A DNA stretch of 64,000 bases from Scopulibacillus darangshiensis. GTDB taxonomy: Bacteria; Bacillota; Bacilli; Bacillales; Sporolactobacillaceae. The DNA lies in assembly GCF_004341035.1 (NCBI RefSeq), contig NZ_SLXK01000012.1:1-64000 (forward strand), in the 5' to 3' direction. Position 1 is the stretch's first letter. Every line of letters starts with the position of its first letter. The notes below the pieces were generated by a model. It was not told the origin of the DNA. It did not search any database and saw only the letters and a list, made by a program, of their open reading frames with translations. Below, one piece after another: positions 25,923 through 35,415 of the stretch. The position numbers and the translations under genes are program-made.

Positions 25923-26771
25923 TTGACTTCTGAGCGGTTTTCTATTAAGGCAGAAAGATTTCTTACAACCGAAAGCATCTACTTATCAAATAACAGCGCC
26001 TTGGTCTTAGGGATAACAACTAGAGACGGCGGTGTCAGCCGCGTGCCATATGCCACTCTTAATATGGGTTACCATGTTAAGGATCACCATGAGGCTGTCT
26101 TGGAAAATAGGCAGCGATTAGGGGAAGACTTGAAAATGCCGCTCGAGAATTGGGTGGCGGGTGAGCAAATTCATGATACCAAGATTACCCGTGTGTCGGA
26201 GAATGACCGTGGAAAAGGCGCACGGGATTATGACTCAGTCATTAAAGGAACGGATGGTCTTTACACAACACAATCAAATTTGCTCTTAACCGCCTGTTTT
26301 GCTGATTGCGTGCCAATCTTTTTTTATACAAAGAAACAGCCCGCAGTAGGGGTCTTGCATGCTGGCTGGAAAGGCACCGTAGGGTCGATTGCATCAAAAA
26401 TGATTAGGATATGGCATGAAGAGTTAGGTATCTCGCCTGATGATATTAATGTGATCATCGGTCCTTCCATCGGACCATGCTGTTATGAGGTTGACAAGCG
26501 TGTATTGAAGCAAGTGCAGCAATTAGACAATGATGTGGATTTAAAGGGTGTATATCATTCTTCTGATCGAACCGGCCGATACATGTTGGATTTGCAAGGT
26601 TTAAATAAGAGGATTTTAATGAATGCCGGTGTGCCCGGTCAAAACATACATATTACCAATTATTGCACAGGATGCAGAACGGACATGTTCTTTTCCCATC
26701 GCAAAGAAAATGGCAAAACAGGGAGGATCATGGGTTTTATTGGAATAGTTAAGGGTGATGTTAAATCATGA
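25923..26771 (+). CDS. ylmD: Laccase-domain (PgeF/YfiH family) protein YlmD
   Basis: Member of the family first called multicopper polyphenol oxidase and now linked to purine nucleoside phosphorolysis and peptidoglycan editing. The 282 residues contain the metal-site segments TACFADCVPIFF, VLHAGWKGT and GPSIGPCCYEV, with the expected Cys and His ligands. The start is TTG 25923 with AAAAGGAG 12 bp upstream; no better start is in frame. It overlaps ylmE by 4 bp. Confidence 0.9.
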   Translation: MTSERFSIKAERFLTTESIYLSNNSALVLGITTRDGGVSRVPYATLNMGYHVKDHHEAVLENRQRLGEDLKMPLENWVAGEQIHDTKITRVSENDRGKGARDYDSVIKGTDGLYTTQSNLLLTACFADCVPIFFYTKKQPAVGVLHAGWKGTVGSIASKMIRIWHEELGISPDDINVIIGPSIGPCCYEVDKRVLKQVQQLDNDVDLKGVYHSSDRTGRYMLDLQGLNKRILMNAGVPGQNIHITNYCTGCRTDMFFSHRKENGKTGRIMGFIGIVKGDVKS

Positions 26772-27448
26772 CTGTTGTGAATCAATTAAAAAATGTTCAA
26801 AAAAATATTAAACAGGCGTGCGAAGCGGGAGAACGCTCTGCGAAAAATGTTAATATCATAGCTGTCACGAAATATGTGACCGAAGCAAGGGCCGAGGAAG
26901 CTGTAAAAGCAGGGCTGACCCATTTGGGTGAAAACCGAAAAGAAGGGTTGCTGCAAAAGCAAGCGGCCATTTCAGATTCTCGGGTTTTATGGCATTTTAT
27001 CGGCTCACTCCAAACGAGAAAAGTAAAGGATGTCATTTCTCACATCGATTACTTGCATTCATTGGACAGGCTGACATTGGCAAAAGAAATCAATAAGCGT
27101 GCTGACGTTCCTTTAAAATGTTTCGTTCAAGTAAACATTTCCGGTGAATCTTCTAAGCATGGGATCGGTGAAGATGAACTTATGGCTTTTATAAAAGCTT
27201 TAAAGGACTTTTCGAATATATCTATTGTCGGTCTTATGACAATGGCGCCTCACACAGAGGACCAGGAATTGATCCGCCGCATTTTTCGCCGTTTAAAGAA
27301 TTGGCAAGAACATATCATGGAACATGGCTTTGAGCATGCGCCGTGTACGGAGCTGTCAATGGGTATGTCAAATGATTATCAGATTGCTGTTCAGGAAGGT
27401 GCAACATTTGTACGTATAGGATCGGCCCTGGTAGGAAATGACGGATAA
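26768..27448 (+). CDS. ylmE: PLP-binding protein of the YggS/PROSC family (YlmE)
   Basis: Single-domain alanine-racemase-fold protein involved in pyridoxal phosphate homeostasis. The PLP lysine lies in IIAVTKYV near residue 36. Further family motifs are HLGENR, WHFIGSLQTRK, HSLDR and LSMGMSNDY. It has 226 residues and an ATGA overlap with ylmD. Association with sepF is conserved in Firmicutes. Confidence 0.92.
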   Translation: MTVVNQLKNVQKNIKQACEAGERSAKNVNIIAVTKYVTEARAEEAVKAGLTHLGENRKEGLLQKQAAISDSRVLWHFIGSLQTRKVKDVISHIDYLHSLDRLTLAKEINKRADVPLKCFVQVNISGESSKHGIGEDELMAFIKALKDFSNISIVGLMTMAPHTEDQELIRRIFRRLKNWQEHIMEHGFEHAPCTELSMGMSNDYQIAVQEGATFVRIGSALVGNDG

Positions 27449-27462
27449 AGGGGAATGAAACA

Positions 27463-27888
27463 ATGGGCCTTAAAACGGCTTTCAAGCGTTTTTTTGATCT
27501 TGATGAAGAAGCAGAAGAGATGGAAGAAAAACCAGAAATACAGAAGAAGGATGAGCCATCTGAGCCATCCGGCAAAAATGAAAAAAAGCAGAACGTTGTC
27601 TCTTTGAAAAGCATTCATCAACAAACAAAAGTGATTTTATCGGAACCAAAAACATTTGACGACGTAGAAACAATAGCCGACCATTTAAAAAATAGACGCA
27701 CTGTTGTTGTTAATTTACAACGGCTCTCTAGAGAACAAGCAAAAAGCATCTTGGATTTTATGAGCGGGGTTGTTTTTGCCCTTGATGCTGATATACAAAA
27801 GCTTGGTGCTGATACTTTCATGTTCGCTCCCGAAAATGTCGACATTTCGGGAATGATCTCGGAACTTTTGGATGAAGACAAATTTTGA
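27463..27888 (+). CDS. sepF: Cell division protein SepF
   Basis: Membrane-binding protein that bundles FtsZ filaments and assists septum formation. The 141 residues have an N-terminal amphipathic helix (MGLKTAFKRFFDL), an acidic, Lys-rich disordered linker (residues 15-55) and a globular DUF552 domain (VVVNLQRLSREQAKSILDFM, LGADTFMFAPENVDI). It starts 15 bp after ylmE. Its stop codon is followed by the repeat element at 27883-28180. Confidence 0.93.
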   Translation: MGLKTAFKRFFDLDEEAEEMEEKPEIQKKDEPSEPSGKNEKKQNVVSLKSIHQQTKVILSEPKTFDDVETIADHLKNRRTVVVNLQRLSREQAKSILDFMSGVVFALDADIQKLGADTFMFAPENVDISGMISELLDEDKF

Positions 27889-28180
27889 ATGAATGTTTTA
27901 TAAAAAAGGACAAAAAGAGCAGAGGAACGTATGATCAAAGATACGTGAGCAGCAGAAAAGCAAGATAACGAAGAGATCCGACAGCAATTTTTCCCGGACT
28001 TTTTGAACATCATATTTTGAATGTTTAAGTTCAAAAAGGAGGACAAAAAGAGCAGAGGAGATCGAGGCAGCGCAGCTTTGAGCAGCGGAACGTATGATCA
28101 AAGATACGTGAGCAGCAGAAAAGCAAGATAACGAAGAGATCCGACAGCAATTTTTCCCGGACTTTTTGAACATCATATTA
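27883..28180. repeat. Duplicated repeat element between sepF and ylmG
   Basis: A 91-bp sequence occurs twice without mismatch (27926-28016 and 28089-28179), each preceded by the same 18 bp (27908-27925 and 28041-28058). Copy 2 carries 30 extra bp (28059-28088). Copy 2 is bounded by 10-bp inverted repeats, GTTCAAAAAG (28029-28038) and CTTTTTGAAC (28162-28171). Each copy has an internal ACGTAT/ATACGT dyad. No gene or terminator lies in this 305-bp gap. It looks like a small non-autonomous, MITE-like repeat that has been duplicated in tandem. Confidence 0.75.
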
Positions 28181-28193
28181 GTGAGGTGACAGA

Positions 28194-28460
28194 GTGTATA
28201 CTATTGCAGGTATAGTCAGTGAAATCATTTATATTTACTCCTGGGTTCTAATTATTTATATTTTAATGTCCTGGGTGCCAAATATTCAAAACTCGAGCAT
28301 TGGGCAATTGTTTGCCCGTGTCAGTGAACCTTTTTTACAACCTTTTAGAAAAATTATCCCGCCTATCGGAGGCATGATCGATATATCACCGATTGTTGCT
28401 TTTTTCGTATTAAGACTTGCGGGACGCGGCGTTTATGAACTCGCCTATTTGTTGAGCTGA
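28194..28460 (+). CDS. ylmG: YggT family membrane protein YlmG
   Basis: An 88-residue protein with two hydrophobic helices (IIYIYSWVLIIYILMSWVP and ISPIVAFFVLRLAGRGVYELAYLL) and the family motif VSEPFLQPFRKIIPPIGGMIDISP. It starts at GTG 28194 behind GTGAGGTGA. Its exact role is unknown; homologues are linked to the division gene neighbourhood and to membrane or osmotic functions. Confidence 0.9.
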   Translation: MYTIAGIVSEIIYIYSWVLIIYILMSWVPNIQNSSIGQLFARVSEPFLQPFRKIIPPIGGMIDISPIVAFFVLRLAGRGVYELAYLLS

Positions 28461-28464
28461 GCAA

Positions 28465-29238
28465 ATGTCTGTATATCAGCATTTCCGTGTTGAAGAAAGA
28501 CCTTTCATTGATACCGTGCTGGATTGGAAGGAGGGTGTGCTGACCCGCTATCAACCAAAATGCAGCGACTTCCTTGATCCAAGACAACAGGATATTATCA
28601 GACATTTGCTCCCGAACCATGATGATGTACAGCTGATTTTTAATGGCGGTTACGAACAGGCAGAGAGAAAGCGGGCTATACTGCTTCCCCCCTATTTTTC
28701 CCTTGGTGAAAACGATTTTAATATAGTATTGTTTGAGATCCATTACCCAAAAAAGTTTGCTCAGCTGTCACATCCTGAACTCCTTGGCGCACTTACTGGG
28801 CTTGGTCTGGTAAGAGATAAATTCGGGGATTTGCTTTTTCATCATGATCGAGTACAGTTTTTGGCAGCAAAGGAAATAGCCGACTTTGTCCAAATGAATT
28901 TAACAAGTGTTGGCCGCGTTAAGGTATCGTGTGATATGATAGCATTATCTGAACTAGTACATACTGCAGAGGAATGGGAGGAAAGTGATGGAACCGTTTC
29001 CTCTCTAAGGCTTGATGCCGTTTTATCCGAAATTTATCGGCTGCCGCGTTCTAAAGCTGCGGCATACATTGAAAATGGTGCGGTTAAGGTTAACTGGAAG
29101 CGAATTGAGAAACCAGCTTATGACCTATTGGCCGGCGACCATCTCTCGTTAAGAGGTCATGGCAGAAGTAAAGTGAACGGGATTTATGGCACGACAAAAA
29201 AGGGAAAACAGCGGATTAAGTACAGCCATTTAAAATGA
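28465..29238 (+). CDS. ylmH: S4-domain RNA-binding protein YlmH
   Basis: The 257 residues comprise an N-terminal domain (FLDPRQQDIIRHLL, ILLPPYF), a middle segment (HPELLGALTGLGLVRDKFGDLL) and a C-terminal S4 RNA-binding domain from about residue 183 (LRLDAVLSEIYRLPRSKAAAYI, VKVNWKRIEKPAY). In B. subtilis YlmH has been connected to ribosome-associated quality control; rqcH is also in this window. It starts four bases after the ylmG stop. Confidence 0.9.
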   Translation: MSVYQHFRVEERPFIDTVLDWKEGVLTRYQPKCSDFLDPRQQDIIRHLLPNHDDVQLIFNGGYEQAERKRAILLPPYFSLGENDFNIVLFEIHYPKKFAQLSHPELLGALTGLGLVRDKFGDLLFHHDRVQFLAAKEIADFVQMNLTSVGRVKVSCDMIALSELVHTAEEWEESDGTVSSLRLDAVLSEIYRLPRSKAAAYIENGAVKVNWKRIEKPAYDLLAGDHLSLRGHGRSKVNGIYGTTKKGKQRIKYSHLK

Positions 29239-29303
29239 ATTGATTGGTTTTGGGAAGGAATTTCTCAGGTTATATCGAAACATAACATTTGGAGGTGGCA
29301 CGT

Positions 29304-29810
29304 ATGCCATTAACACCATTAGATATTCACAATAAAGAATTTACAAGAGGTTTTCGCGGTTATGATGAGGACGAGGTTAATGATTTCCTTGATCAGTTAA
29401 TTAAGGACTTTGAAGCCTTAATTCGCGAAAAAAAGGATCTTGAAAATAAAGTGAACACTCTTGAAGAAAAGATCGGCCATTTCTCAAATATTGAAACGAC
29501 ATTGAATAAATCCATTCTTGTAGCACAGGAAACTGCTGAAGAAGTCAGACAAAATGCAGCAAAAGAAGCGAAATTGATCGTCAAAGAGGCTGAAAAAAAT
29601 GCGGACAGAATTATAAATGAAGCGCTGGCCAAATCACGAAAGATTACGCTTGATATTAATGAGCTGAAGAAACAATCTGATGTTTACCGGACGAGATTCC
29701 GGATGTTGATTGAAGCTCAATTGGAACTTTTGAAAAATGATGATTGGGATAAGCTTGCCGAACCCTTTAACGAAGATGAGGTTTTGCAAAAGTCTGGCAG
29801 TGAAGCTTGA
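29304..29810 (+). CDS. divIVA: Septum-site and polarity protein DivIVA
   Basis: Coiled-coil protein that senses negative membrane curvature and recruits pole-associated partners, including Min proteins. ATG 29304, behind GGAGGTGG, gives 168 residues starting MPLTPLDIHNKEF; the upstream in-frame ATG at 29289 is not the family N terminus. The lipid-binding N domain (FTRGFRGYDEDEVNDFLDQ) and two long coiled-coil stretches (residues 35-60 and 70-150) are evident. Confidence 0.95.
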   Translation: MPLTPLDIHNKEFTRGFRGYDEDEVNDFLDQLIKDFEALIREKKDLENKVNTLEEKIGHFSNIETTLNKSILVAQETAEEVRQNAAKEAKLIVKEAEKNADRIINEALAKSRKITLDINELKKQSDVYRTRFRMLIEAQLELLKNDDWDKLAEPFNEDEVLQKSGSEA

Positions 29811-29895
29811 CGAGGACGCACTTTATTTCATATACTTACTTCATAAAGAAAACTTGCCGATTGACAAGACTTTAATAGGAGAAGACAGAGACTAG

Positions 29896-29932
29896 TTGCA
29901 CTTATATGCGTAAGAAAGTTTATACTTTCTTA
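29896..29932 (+). promoter_or_regulatory. Promoter of the ileS leader, overlapped by a palindrome
   Basis: TTGCAC (29896-29901) lies 18 bp from TTATAC or 19 bp from TATACT (29921-29926). A perfect 9-bp inverted repeat TAAGAAAGT (29911-29919) and ACTTTCTTA (29924-29932) is centred on the -10. It could also act as a weak terminator for divIVA. Confidence 0.45.
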
Positions 29933-29961
29933 TTAACTTCATGAAAAAGTTGATAAAAATT

Positions 29962-30210
29962 AATGACAATGACAAGGAAAGTAGCGGCTGTCAGACAGTC
30001 TAGCGAGTCAGGGTATGGTGAAAGCCTGATCTTGAAGCAACCGTGAAATCACCTTCGAGTTCCATTCTGAAAGCTATCGATGCGATTAAGAAGCGGCGTT
30101 CATTCACGTTAAGAATGTTTTGAGTGGGCAAAAGGCTTTGTTTTCTTTTGTCTATAAGGGTGGTACCGCGGTCCTTTTCGTCCCTTCAGGGGATGGAAGG
30201 GCTTTTTGTT
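29962..30210 (+). promoter_or_regulatory. Isoleucine T-box leader of ileS
   Basis: tRNA-sensing leader. The T-box sequence AGGGTGGTACCGCGG (30157-30171) is canonical and would bind the free acceptor end of uncharged tRNA. In the stem I region the specifier is probably ATC (30048-30050, in GTGAAATCACC), an isoleucine codon. The terminator stem CCCTTC (30182-30187) and GAAGGG (30196-30201) with a T run ends the leader. When uncharged tRNA-Ile binds, the T-box pairs with the left arm and ileS is transcribed. The 5' boundary is approximate. Confidence 0.93.
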
Positions 30211-30268
30211 TTCTTTAGTTAACAGAAAGTATATAGTTTTCTTTAAAAAATGTTTGGAGGAAAAGCTA

Positions 30269-33025
30269 ATGGATTATAAAGATACATTGCTCATGCCAAA
30301 AACTGATTTTCCAATGCGCGGCAATTTGCCGAACAAAGAACCCAAGATGCAAGAGGAATGGCTTGAAAATCAAGTTTATGAAAAGGGATTGAAAAAGACG
30401 GAAGGCAAGCCGCTGTTTATTCTTCATGACGGACCGCCGTATGCCAATGGTGACATCCACATTGGCCACGCGGAAAACAAGGTTTTAAAAGATATGATTA
30501 ATCGCTTCAAATCGATGAATGGTTATCATGTCCCTTATGTGCCGGGATGGGATACCCATGGACTGCCAATCGAACAAGCTTTGACAAAAAAAGGTGTTAA
30601 TCGCAAAAAATACAGTGTTGCCGAGTTCCGCAAGCTTTGTGCTGATTATGCGCTTGAACAGGTTGACCGTCAAAAACATCAATTTATGCGGCTTGGTGTC
30701 CGGGGAGATTGGGAAAACCCATATATCACGTTGAAAAAAGAGTATGAAGCCGAACAAATTAAAGTTTTCGGGGACATGACGAAAAAGGGTTATATCTATA
30801 AAGACAAGAAAACTGTTTATTGGTCCCCGTCATCAGAATCTGCTTTAGCCGAAGCAGAAATCGAATATCAGGATAAGCGTTCACCATCCATTTTTGTTGC
30901 TTTTAAAGTAAAAGATGGCAAAAGTGTTTTAAATGGCGACGAGGAAATGGTCATTTGGACGACAACACCTTGGACAATTCCCGCTAATGTCGGTATTTCG
31001 GTTAATCCTGGTTTTCAATACAGTATTGTTAAAGTTGCCGATCGCAAGTTCATTGTGGCGTCTGAACTTGTTGCATCACTTGCTGAAGAGTTTGAGTGGG
31101 AGAATCCTGAAATTTTCAAAACAGTTATTGGACGTGAGCTTGAAAATGTTGTGTGCAGCCATCCATTTTATGATCGGGAATCACTCGTCGTTCTTGGTGA
31201 TCATGTCACGCTTGATGCTGGTACCGGCTGTGTTCATACTGCACCAGGTCATGGTGAAGATGATTACTTCATTGGCAAGAAATATGGGTTGCCTATTTTG
31301 TGTCCAGTCGATGAAAAGGGTGTTATGACGAGTGAAGCACCAGGATTTGAAGGGGTTTTTTACGATAAGGCAAATAAACCGGTGACGGATAAGCTGAAAG
31401 AAGACGAAGCATTATTAAAACTTAATTTTATCACTCACTCATATCCGCACGATTGGCGCACGAAAAAGCCGGTTATTTTCCGAGCCACTGAGCAGTGGTT
31501 TGCATCAATTAAAGACTTTCGGGAAGAACTGCTTCAGGCTGTCCGAAATGTTAAATGGCTTCCCGGTTGGGGAGAAACCAGGTTATTTAATATGGTTCGG
31601 GATCGTGAAGATTGGTGTATTTCCAGGCAAAGAATTTGGGGTGTTCCTATTCCAGCCTTTTATGGTGAAGATGGTGCACCGATCATCACCGATGAAACGA
31701 TCGCACATGTTTCGAATCTGTTCAGAGAGCATGGCTCTAACGTATGGTTTGAATGGGATGCGAAGGACTTGCTGCCAGAGGGTTTTACATCCGAACATAG
31801 CCCGAATGGCGTATTCAAAAAAGAAGTCGATATTATGGATGTTTGGTTTGATTCCGGGTCGTCACACCAGGCAGTCCTTGAAGCGAGAGATTATTTGCGG
31901 CGTCCCGCTGATATCTATCTTGAGGGCTCTGACCAATATCGCGGTTGGTTTAACTCATCGCTTTCAACTAGTGTTGCTATAAGCGGAGAGGCACCTTATA
32001 AACAAGTCATCAGTCATGGCTTTGCCCTTGATGGTGAGGGACGTAAGATGAGTAAGTCGATCGGGAATGTGATTGACCCCATTAAGGTCATGAAGCAATT
32101 AGGGGCGGATATCATTCGGTTATGGGTCGCGTCCGTTGATTATACGGCTGACGCACGTGTCTCTAATGATATTTTAAAACAGGTAGCGGAAGTTTACCGC
32201 AAAGTCAGAAATACTTTGCGTTTTATGCTCGGCAATTTAAACGATTTTAAACCTGAGCATGAAGTGAAAATTGAAGATATGTCTGAACTTGATCAATATA
32301 TGATGGTCAAACTTAACCATTTGATTGATAAATCATTGAAGGCATATAATGATTATCAATTCCTGACTGTCTATAATACGATTCATAACTATTGTACCAT
32401 TGACCTTAGTTCCCTTTATATGGATGTTGCGAAAGACGCTTTGTATACAGAACCTGCGAACAGTCTGCGCCGCCGCTCCATTCAAACTGTTCTTTACAAA
32501 ACGCTTACAGCGCTGACCAAGCTGTTGTCGCCAATCATCCCGCATACCGCAGAAGAAGTATGGCAATACACGCCTGGGGCAGCGGAAGAATACGTTCAAT
32601 TGGCCGATATGCCAACAACTGAAGTAGTTCCAAATGCGGATAATATTGAGGAAAAATGGGATAAATTAATTGATGTCAGAGATGATGTTCTGAAGGCGCT
32701 TGAAAAAGCAAGAAATGCTAAGACGATCGGTAAGTCACTGGAAGCAGCAATCTTATTATATCCTGCAGATAGGAATCAATCCTTGCTTTCAGAGCAGCAA
32801 GATTTGGATAAATTATTTATTGTTTCACAGGTAGAAGTCAAGGGAACAATGAATAATGCTCCTCAGAATGCAGAAAGATATGATGAAACAGCTGTTATAG
32901 TCAAAGAGGCTGAGGGTGAAAAGTGTGAGCGCTGCTGGATCGTTTCACCAACTGTTGGGGAAGATTCTGAACATCCAGAGCTTTGTCATTCTTGTGCTGA
33001 AACAGTTAAAAACTATTACGCATGA
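30269..33025 (+). CDS. ileS: Isoleucyl-tRNA synthetase
   Basis: Class I synthetase charging tRNA-Ile, with a CP1 editing domain against valine. ATG 30269 behind TGGAGG gives 918 residues; the longer upstream frame runs into the T-box terminator and is not used. Motifs are HIGH ([18 protein letters not shown]), the editing segment [19 protein letters not shown] ([16 protein letters not shown]) and a C-terminal zinc site CERCW...CHSC at about residues 887-907. Expression is controlled by the upstream T-box. Confidence 0.97.
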   Translation: MDYKDTLLMPKTDFPMRGNLPNKEPKMQEEWLENQVYEKGLKKTEGKPLFILHDGPPYANGDIHIGHAENKVLKDMINRFKSMNGYHVPYVPGWDTHGLPIEQALTKKGVNRKKYSVAEFRKLCADYALEQVDRQKHQFMRLGVRGDWENPYITLKKEYEAEQIKVFGDMTKKGYIYKDKKTVYWSPSSESALAEAEIEYQDKRSPSIFVAFKVKDGKSVLNGDEEMVIWTTTPWTIPANVGISVNPGFQYSIVKVADRKFIVASELVASLAEEFEWENPEIFKTVIGRELENVVCSHPFYDRESLVVLGDHVTLDAGTGCVHTAPGHGEDDYFIGKKYGLPILCPVDEKGVMTSEAPGFEGVFYDKANKPVTDKLKEDEALLKLNFITHSYPHDWRTKKPVIFRATEQWFASIKDFREELLQAVRNVKWLPGWGETRLFNMVRDREDWCISRQRIWGVPIPAFYGEDGAPIITDETIAHVSNLFREHGSNVWFEWDAKDLLPEGFTSEHSPNGVFKKEVDIMDVWFDSGSSHQAVLEARDYLRRPADIYLEGSDQYRGWFNSSLSTSVAISGEAPYKQVISHGFALDGEGRKMSKSIGNVIDPIKVMKQLGADIIRLWVASVDYTADARVSNDILKQVAEVYRKVRNTLRFMLGNLNDFKPEHEVKIEDMSELDQYMMVKLNHLIDKSLKAYNDYQFLTVYNTIHNYCTIDLSSLYMDVAKDALYTEPANSLRRRSIQTVLYKTLTALTKLLSPIIPHTAEEVWQYTPGAAEEYVQLADMPTTEVVPNADNIEEKWDKLIDVRDDVLKALEKARNAKTIGKSLEAAILLYPADRNQSLLSEQQDLDKLFIVSQVEVKGTMNNAPQNAERYDETAVIVKEAEGEKCERCWIVSPTVGEDSEHPELCHSCAETVKNYYA

Positions 33026-33030
33026 TTTTA

Positions 33031-33057
33031 AAGGCCGGGGCTACCGGCCTTTTTTTC
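33031..33057 (+). terminator. Terminator after ileS
   Basis: 8-bp stem AAGGCCGG (33031-33038) and CCGGCCTT (33044-33051) followed by a T run. Confidence 0.92.
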
Positions 33058-33164
33058 CTCCTTTGGAAAAGAGGGTTGTGATTGACAAAACTTAAAGCGT
33101 CTAAGGCAGGCGTAACTCGATCAAACTAAGATTGTTCCGGATTAAAAGGGGGAAGGTGAGGTTT

Positions 33165-33863
33165 TTGCGTTCATATCGAAGGATTAAGAAACAGCTCCTG
33201 GAAAGAAAAAAAGAACTGGAAAAGGAACTTAACGTTAATAACGAATTTGGCATGGAAGTGCCGTTCGCTGAAGGTTTGTCCTCAGGTGAATTATCTCAAT
33301 ATGATAATCATCCAGCCGATTCAGGCACAGATCTTTATGAGCGGGAAAAAGATATGGTGCTGCGGAAGTTTTCGCATGAAGAATTGGATGATATTAAAGC
33401 GGCTTTGGGAAAAATAGAAAACGGAACGTACGGCATTGATGAAAAAACCGGAAAGAAAATTCCCTACGCCAGGTTAAAAGCCTTGCCAACGGCGAGGACA
33501 GCAGTGGAGACATCACCGAATCAAGATAAGATAAAACACAGCCGGCCTGTTGAAGAAGAGGTTATTAGTCAAATGGAAGAAGACTATGCAACCAACAGCC
33601 AAGAAACTGAGTATAATGAGCAAAATATTTATGACATTGTCGCATCATTTAATGAGAGCTCCATGACATATGAAGGCTCCTCTTTAATGGATAATGATGA
33701 CGGCATGGGCTATGTTCAGCTTGTGGAAGCAATTGGCTCGACAGGCATAGAAGGTTATAGCGGTGATGAAAATGTCCAATTTCTGCGCAATATCCAATAC
33801 GACAAATGGATGAATCAAGAAAATGTTGCTCAGGATGATGAAGGCGAGGATGACTATTTATAA
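33165..33863 (+). CDS. ylyA: DksA/TraR-like YteA-family sporulation protein, YlyA-like
   Basis: Probably an RNA-polymerase-associated regulator of the DksA/TraR superfamily. In B. subtilis the gene between ileS and lspA encodes YlyA, which affects sigma-G-dependent expression in the forespore. The 232 residues have an N-terminal coiled coil (KKQLLERKKELEKELN), the YteA segment DNHPADSGTDLYEREKDMVL, a finger-like region lacking zinc cysteines (ALGKIENGTYGIDEKTGKKIP) and a long acidic tail. The start is uncertain: TTG 33165 after AAGGTGAGG, GTG 33156 or TTG 33132. CAAACTA at 33122-33128 is a weak sigma-G -10 candidate. Confidence 0.78.
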   Translation: MRSYRRIKKQLLERKKELEKELNVNNEFGMEVPFAEGLSSGELSQYDNHPADSGTDLYEREKDMVLRKFSHEELDDIKAALGKIENGTYGIDEKTGKKIPYARLKALPTARTAVETSPNQDKIKHSRPVEEEVISQMEEDYATNSQETEYNEQNIYDIVASFNESSMTYEGSSLMDNDDGMGYVQLVEAIGSTGIEGYSGDENVQFLRNIQYDKWMNQENVAQDDEGEDDYL

Positions 33864-33992
33864 TTTGCAGGATCGCTGATTGACTTAGTCATGATGCGAT
33901 CCTGTCTTTAATATGATAAAATGCAAAAGAAGATTGCGGCTTGTTATCTTTTGCCGACATACATATTAGAACAAATGATGGGGGAGAATCGG

Positions 33993-34463
33993 TTGTTATA
34001 TTATTTATTGGCAGTGATTGTTTTAATTTTTGACCAGCTGACAAAATGGTTAATCGTTAAAAATATGGTTATTGGGCAAAGTACAGAGCTCATCCCAAAT
34101 ATCCTCTATTTTACATCATCCCGAAATCGGGGTGCTGCATGGAGCATTCTTGAAGGACAAAGGTTTTTCTTTTTTATCATCACAGCGGTTGTCCTCGTTA
34201 TTGTCATTTATTATATGCAAAAAATGGGACGATTTAAACCTTTTCTCGGAACAGCATTAGGTTTGGTTATTGGCGGCACCCTTGGTAATTTTATCGACAG
34301 GCTATTCAGGGGTGAAGTGGTCGATTTTATCCATGTCTATATTTTTAAATACAGCTATCCGATCTTTAACGTTGCGGATTCCTCTTTGGTTATCGGCGTT
34401 ATTCTTATCCTTATTTACATGTTCATTGAAGAAAAGAAGGAGAAAAAACATGGAAATCAATGA
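33993..34463 (+). CDS. lspA: Lipoprotein signal peptidase (signal peptidase II)
   Basis: Aspartic protease of the membrane that cleaves signal peptides from prolipoproteins. TTG 33993, with GGGGGAG 7 bp upstream, gives 156 residues and four membrane helices; the longer frame from 33921 adds a sequence unlike the family. Catalytic aspartates lie in GNFIDRLFRGEVVDFIHVY and FNVADSSLVIG. The start LLYYLLAVIVLIFDQLTKW is typical. Its 3' end overlaps the next gene by 14 bp. Confidence 0.93.
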   Translation: MLYYLLAVIVLIFDQLTKWLIVKNMVIGQSTELIPNILYFTSSRNRGAAWSILEGQRFFFFIITAVVLVIVIYYMQKMGRFKPFLGTALGLVIGGTLGNFIDRLFRGEVVDFIHVYIFKYSYPIFNVADSSLVIGVILILIYMFIEEKKEKKHGNQ

Positions 34464-35364
34464 AAAAACAGTTACTGAAGAGCATCACGGTGAACGGTTG
34501 GACAAATGGGTGAATTATCAGATCTCTGAATTATCAAGAACACGGATACAAGACATGATAAAAGACGCAATGGTAACTGTAAATGGACGTAAGGTAAAAC
34601 CAAATTACAGGGTAAACACAAATGACCACATTATTGTCAAAGTAAGTGAACCTGAACCGCTTGATGTTAAACCGGAGAATATCCCACTTGATATTATTTT
34701 TGAAGATGATCAGCTGCTTGTTGTTAATAAGCCAAGAGGCATGGTTGTCCACCCCGCTCCAGGTCATGTCAGCGGGACTTTAGTCAATGCACTCGTTTAT
34801 CATTGCAAGGACCTTTCAGGTATAAATGGTGTAGCGAGGCCGGGGATTGTTCACCGGATTGATAAAGATACCTCCGGCTTGCTTGTCGTCGCCAAGACGG
34901 ATCAGGCCCATCAATCCCTTGCTTCACAGTTAAAAGCCAAAACTACGCATCGCATTTATCAGGCGATTGTCCACGGTGTCGTTTCCCATGACAAGGGAAC
35001 GATAGAAGCGCCGATCGGCAGAGATGAAAAGGATCGAAAAAAAATGGCAGTAACTCATCAAAACAGTAAAGATGCTGTCACCCACTTTACAGTAGAAGAA
35101 CGATTTGCCAAATATACATTTGTAAGGTGCCAACTAGAAACCGGAAGGACTCATCAAATCCGCGTCCATATGGATTACATTGGCCATCCGGTTGCAGGTG
35201 ACCCCAAGTATGGTCCGAAGAAGACATTGGATATCGATGGTCAGGCGCTTCATGCATCAGAATTGGGTTTTCGGCATCCTGTCACAGACCTTTTTATCAC
35301 ATTTTCTGCACCGCTGCCAAAGGATATGAATGATCTGTTAAATAAATTGCGGGAGCGCGGTTGA
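34450..35364 (+). CDS. rluD: RluD-family 23S rRNA pseudouridine synthase (YlyB)
   Basis: Converts specific uridines of large-subunit rRNA to pseudouridine; by family, the helix 69 sites are likely. ATG 34450 inside the end of lspA gives 304 residues: an N-terminal S4 domain (ERLDKWVNYQISELSRTRIQDMIK) and a catalytic domain with VVNKPRGMVVHP, the Asp motif GIVHRIDKDTSGLLVVAKT and CQLETGRTHQIRVHM. This gene lies directly upstream of pyrR in Bacillales. Confidence 0.9.
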   Translation: MEINEKTVTEEHHGERLDKWVNYQISELSRTRIQDMIKDAMVTVNGRKVKPNYRVNTNDHIIVKVSEPEPLDVKPENIPLDIIFEDDQLLVVNKPRGMVVHPAPGHVSGTLVNALVYHCKDLSGINGVARPGIVHRIDKDTSGLLVVAKTDQAHQSLASQLKAKTTHRIYQAIVHGVVSHDKGTIEAPIGRDEKDRKKMAVTHQNSKDAVTHFTVEERFAKYTFVRCQLETGRTHQIRVHMDYIGHPVAGDPKYGPKKTLDIDGQALHASELGFRHPVTDLFITFSAPLPKDMNDLLNKLRERG

Positions 35365-35415
35365 CAATCCGATGGATCTTTGAAATAATATTAAAAAATG
35401 AGTTCCTTTAAAGTT

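Noticed and set aside
27618-28176. Minus-strand open frames through the sepF-ylmG repeat
   Set aside because: They arise from the duplicated non-coding repeat and part of sepF read backwards, are Ser/Cys-rich without motifs and lack start signals.
27908-28179. CRISPR-like repeat pair
   Set aside because: Only two copies of 91 bp without regular spacers, and no cas genes nearby.
34270-34449. N-terminal extension of the RluD-type gene
   Set aside because: It is lspA read in another frame; the ATG at 34450 gives the family start.
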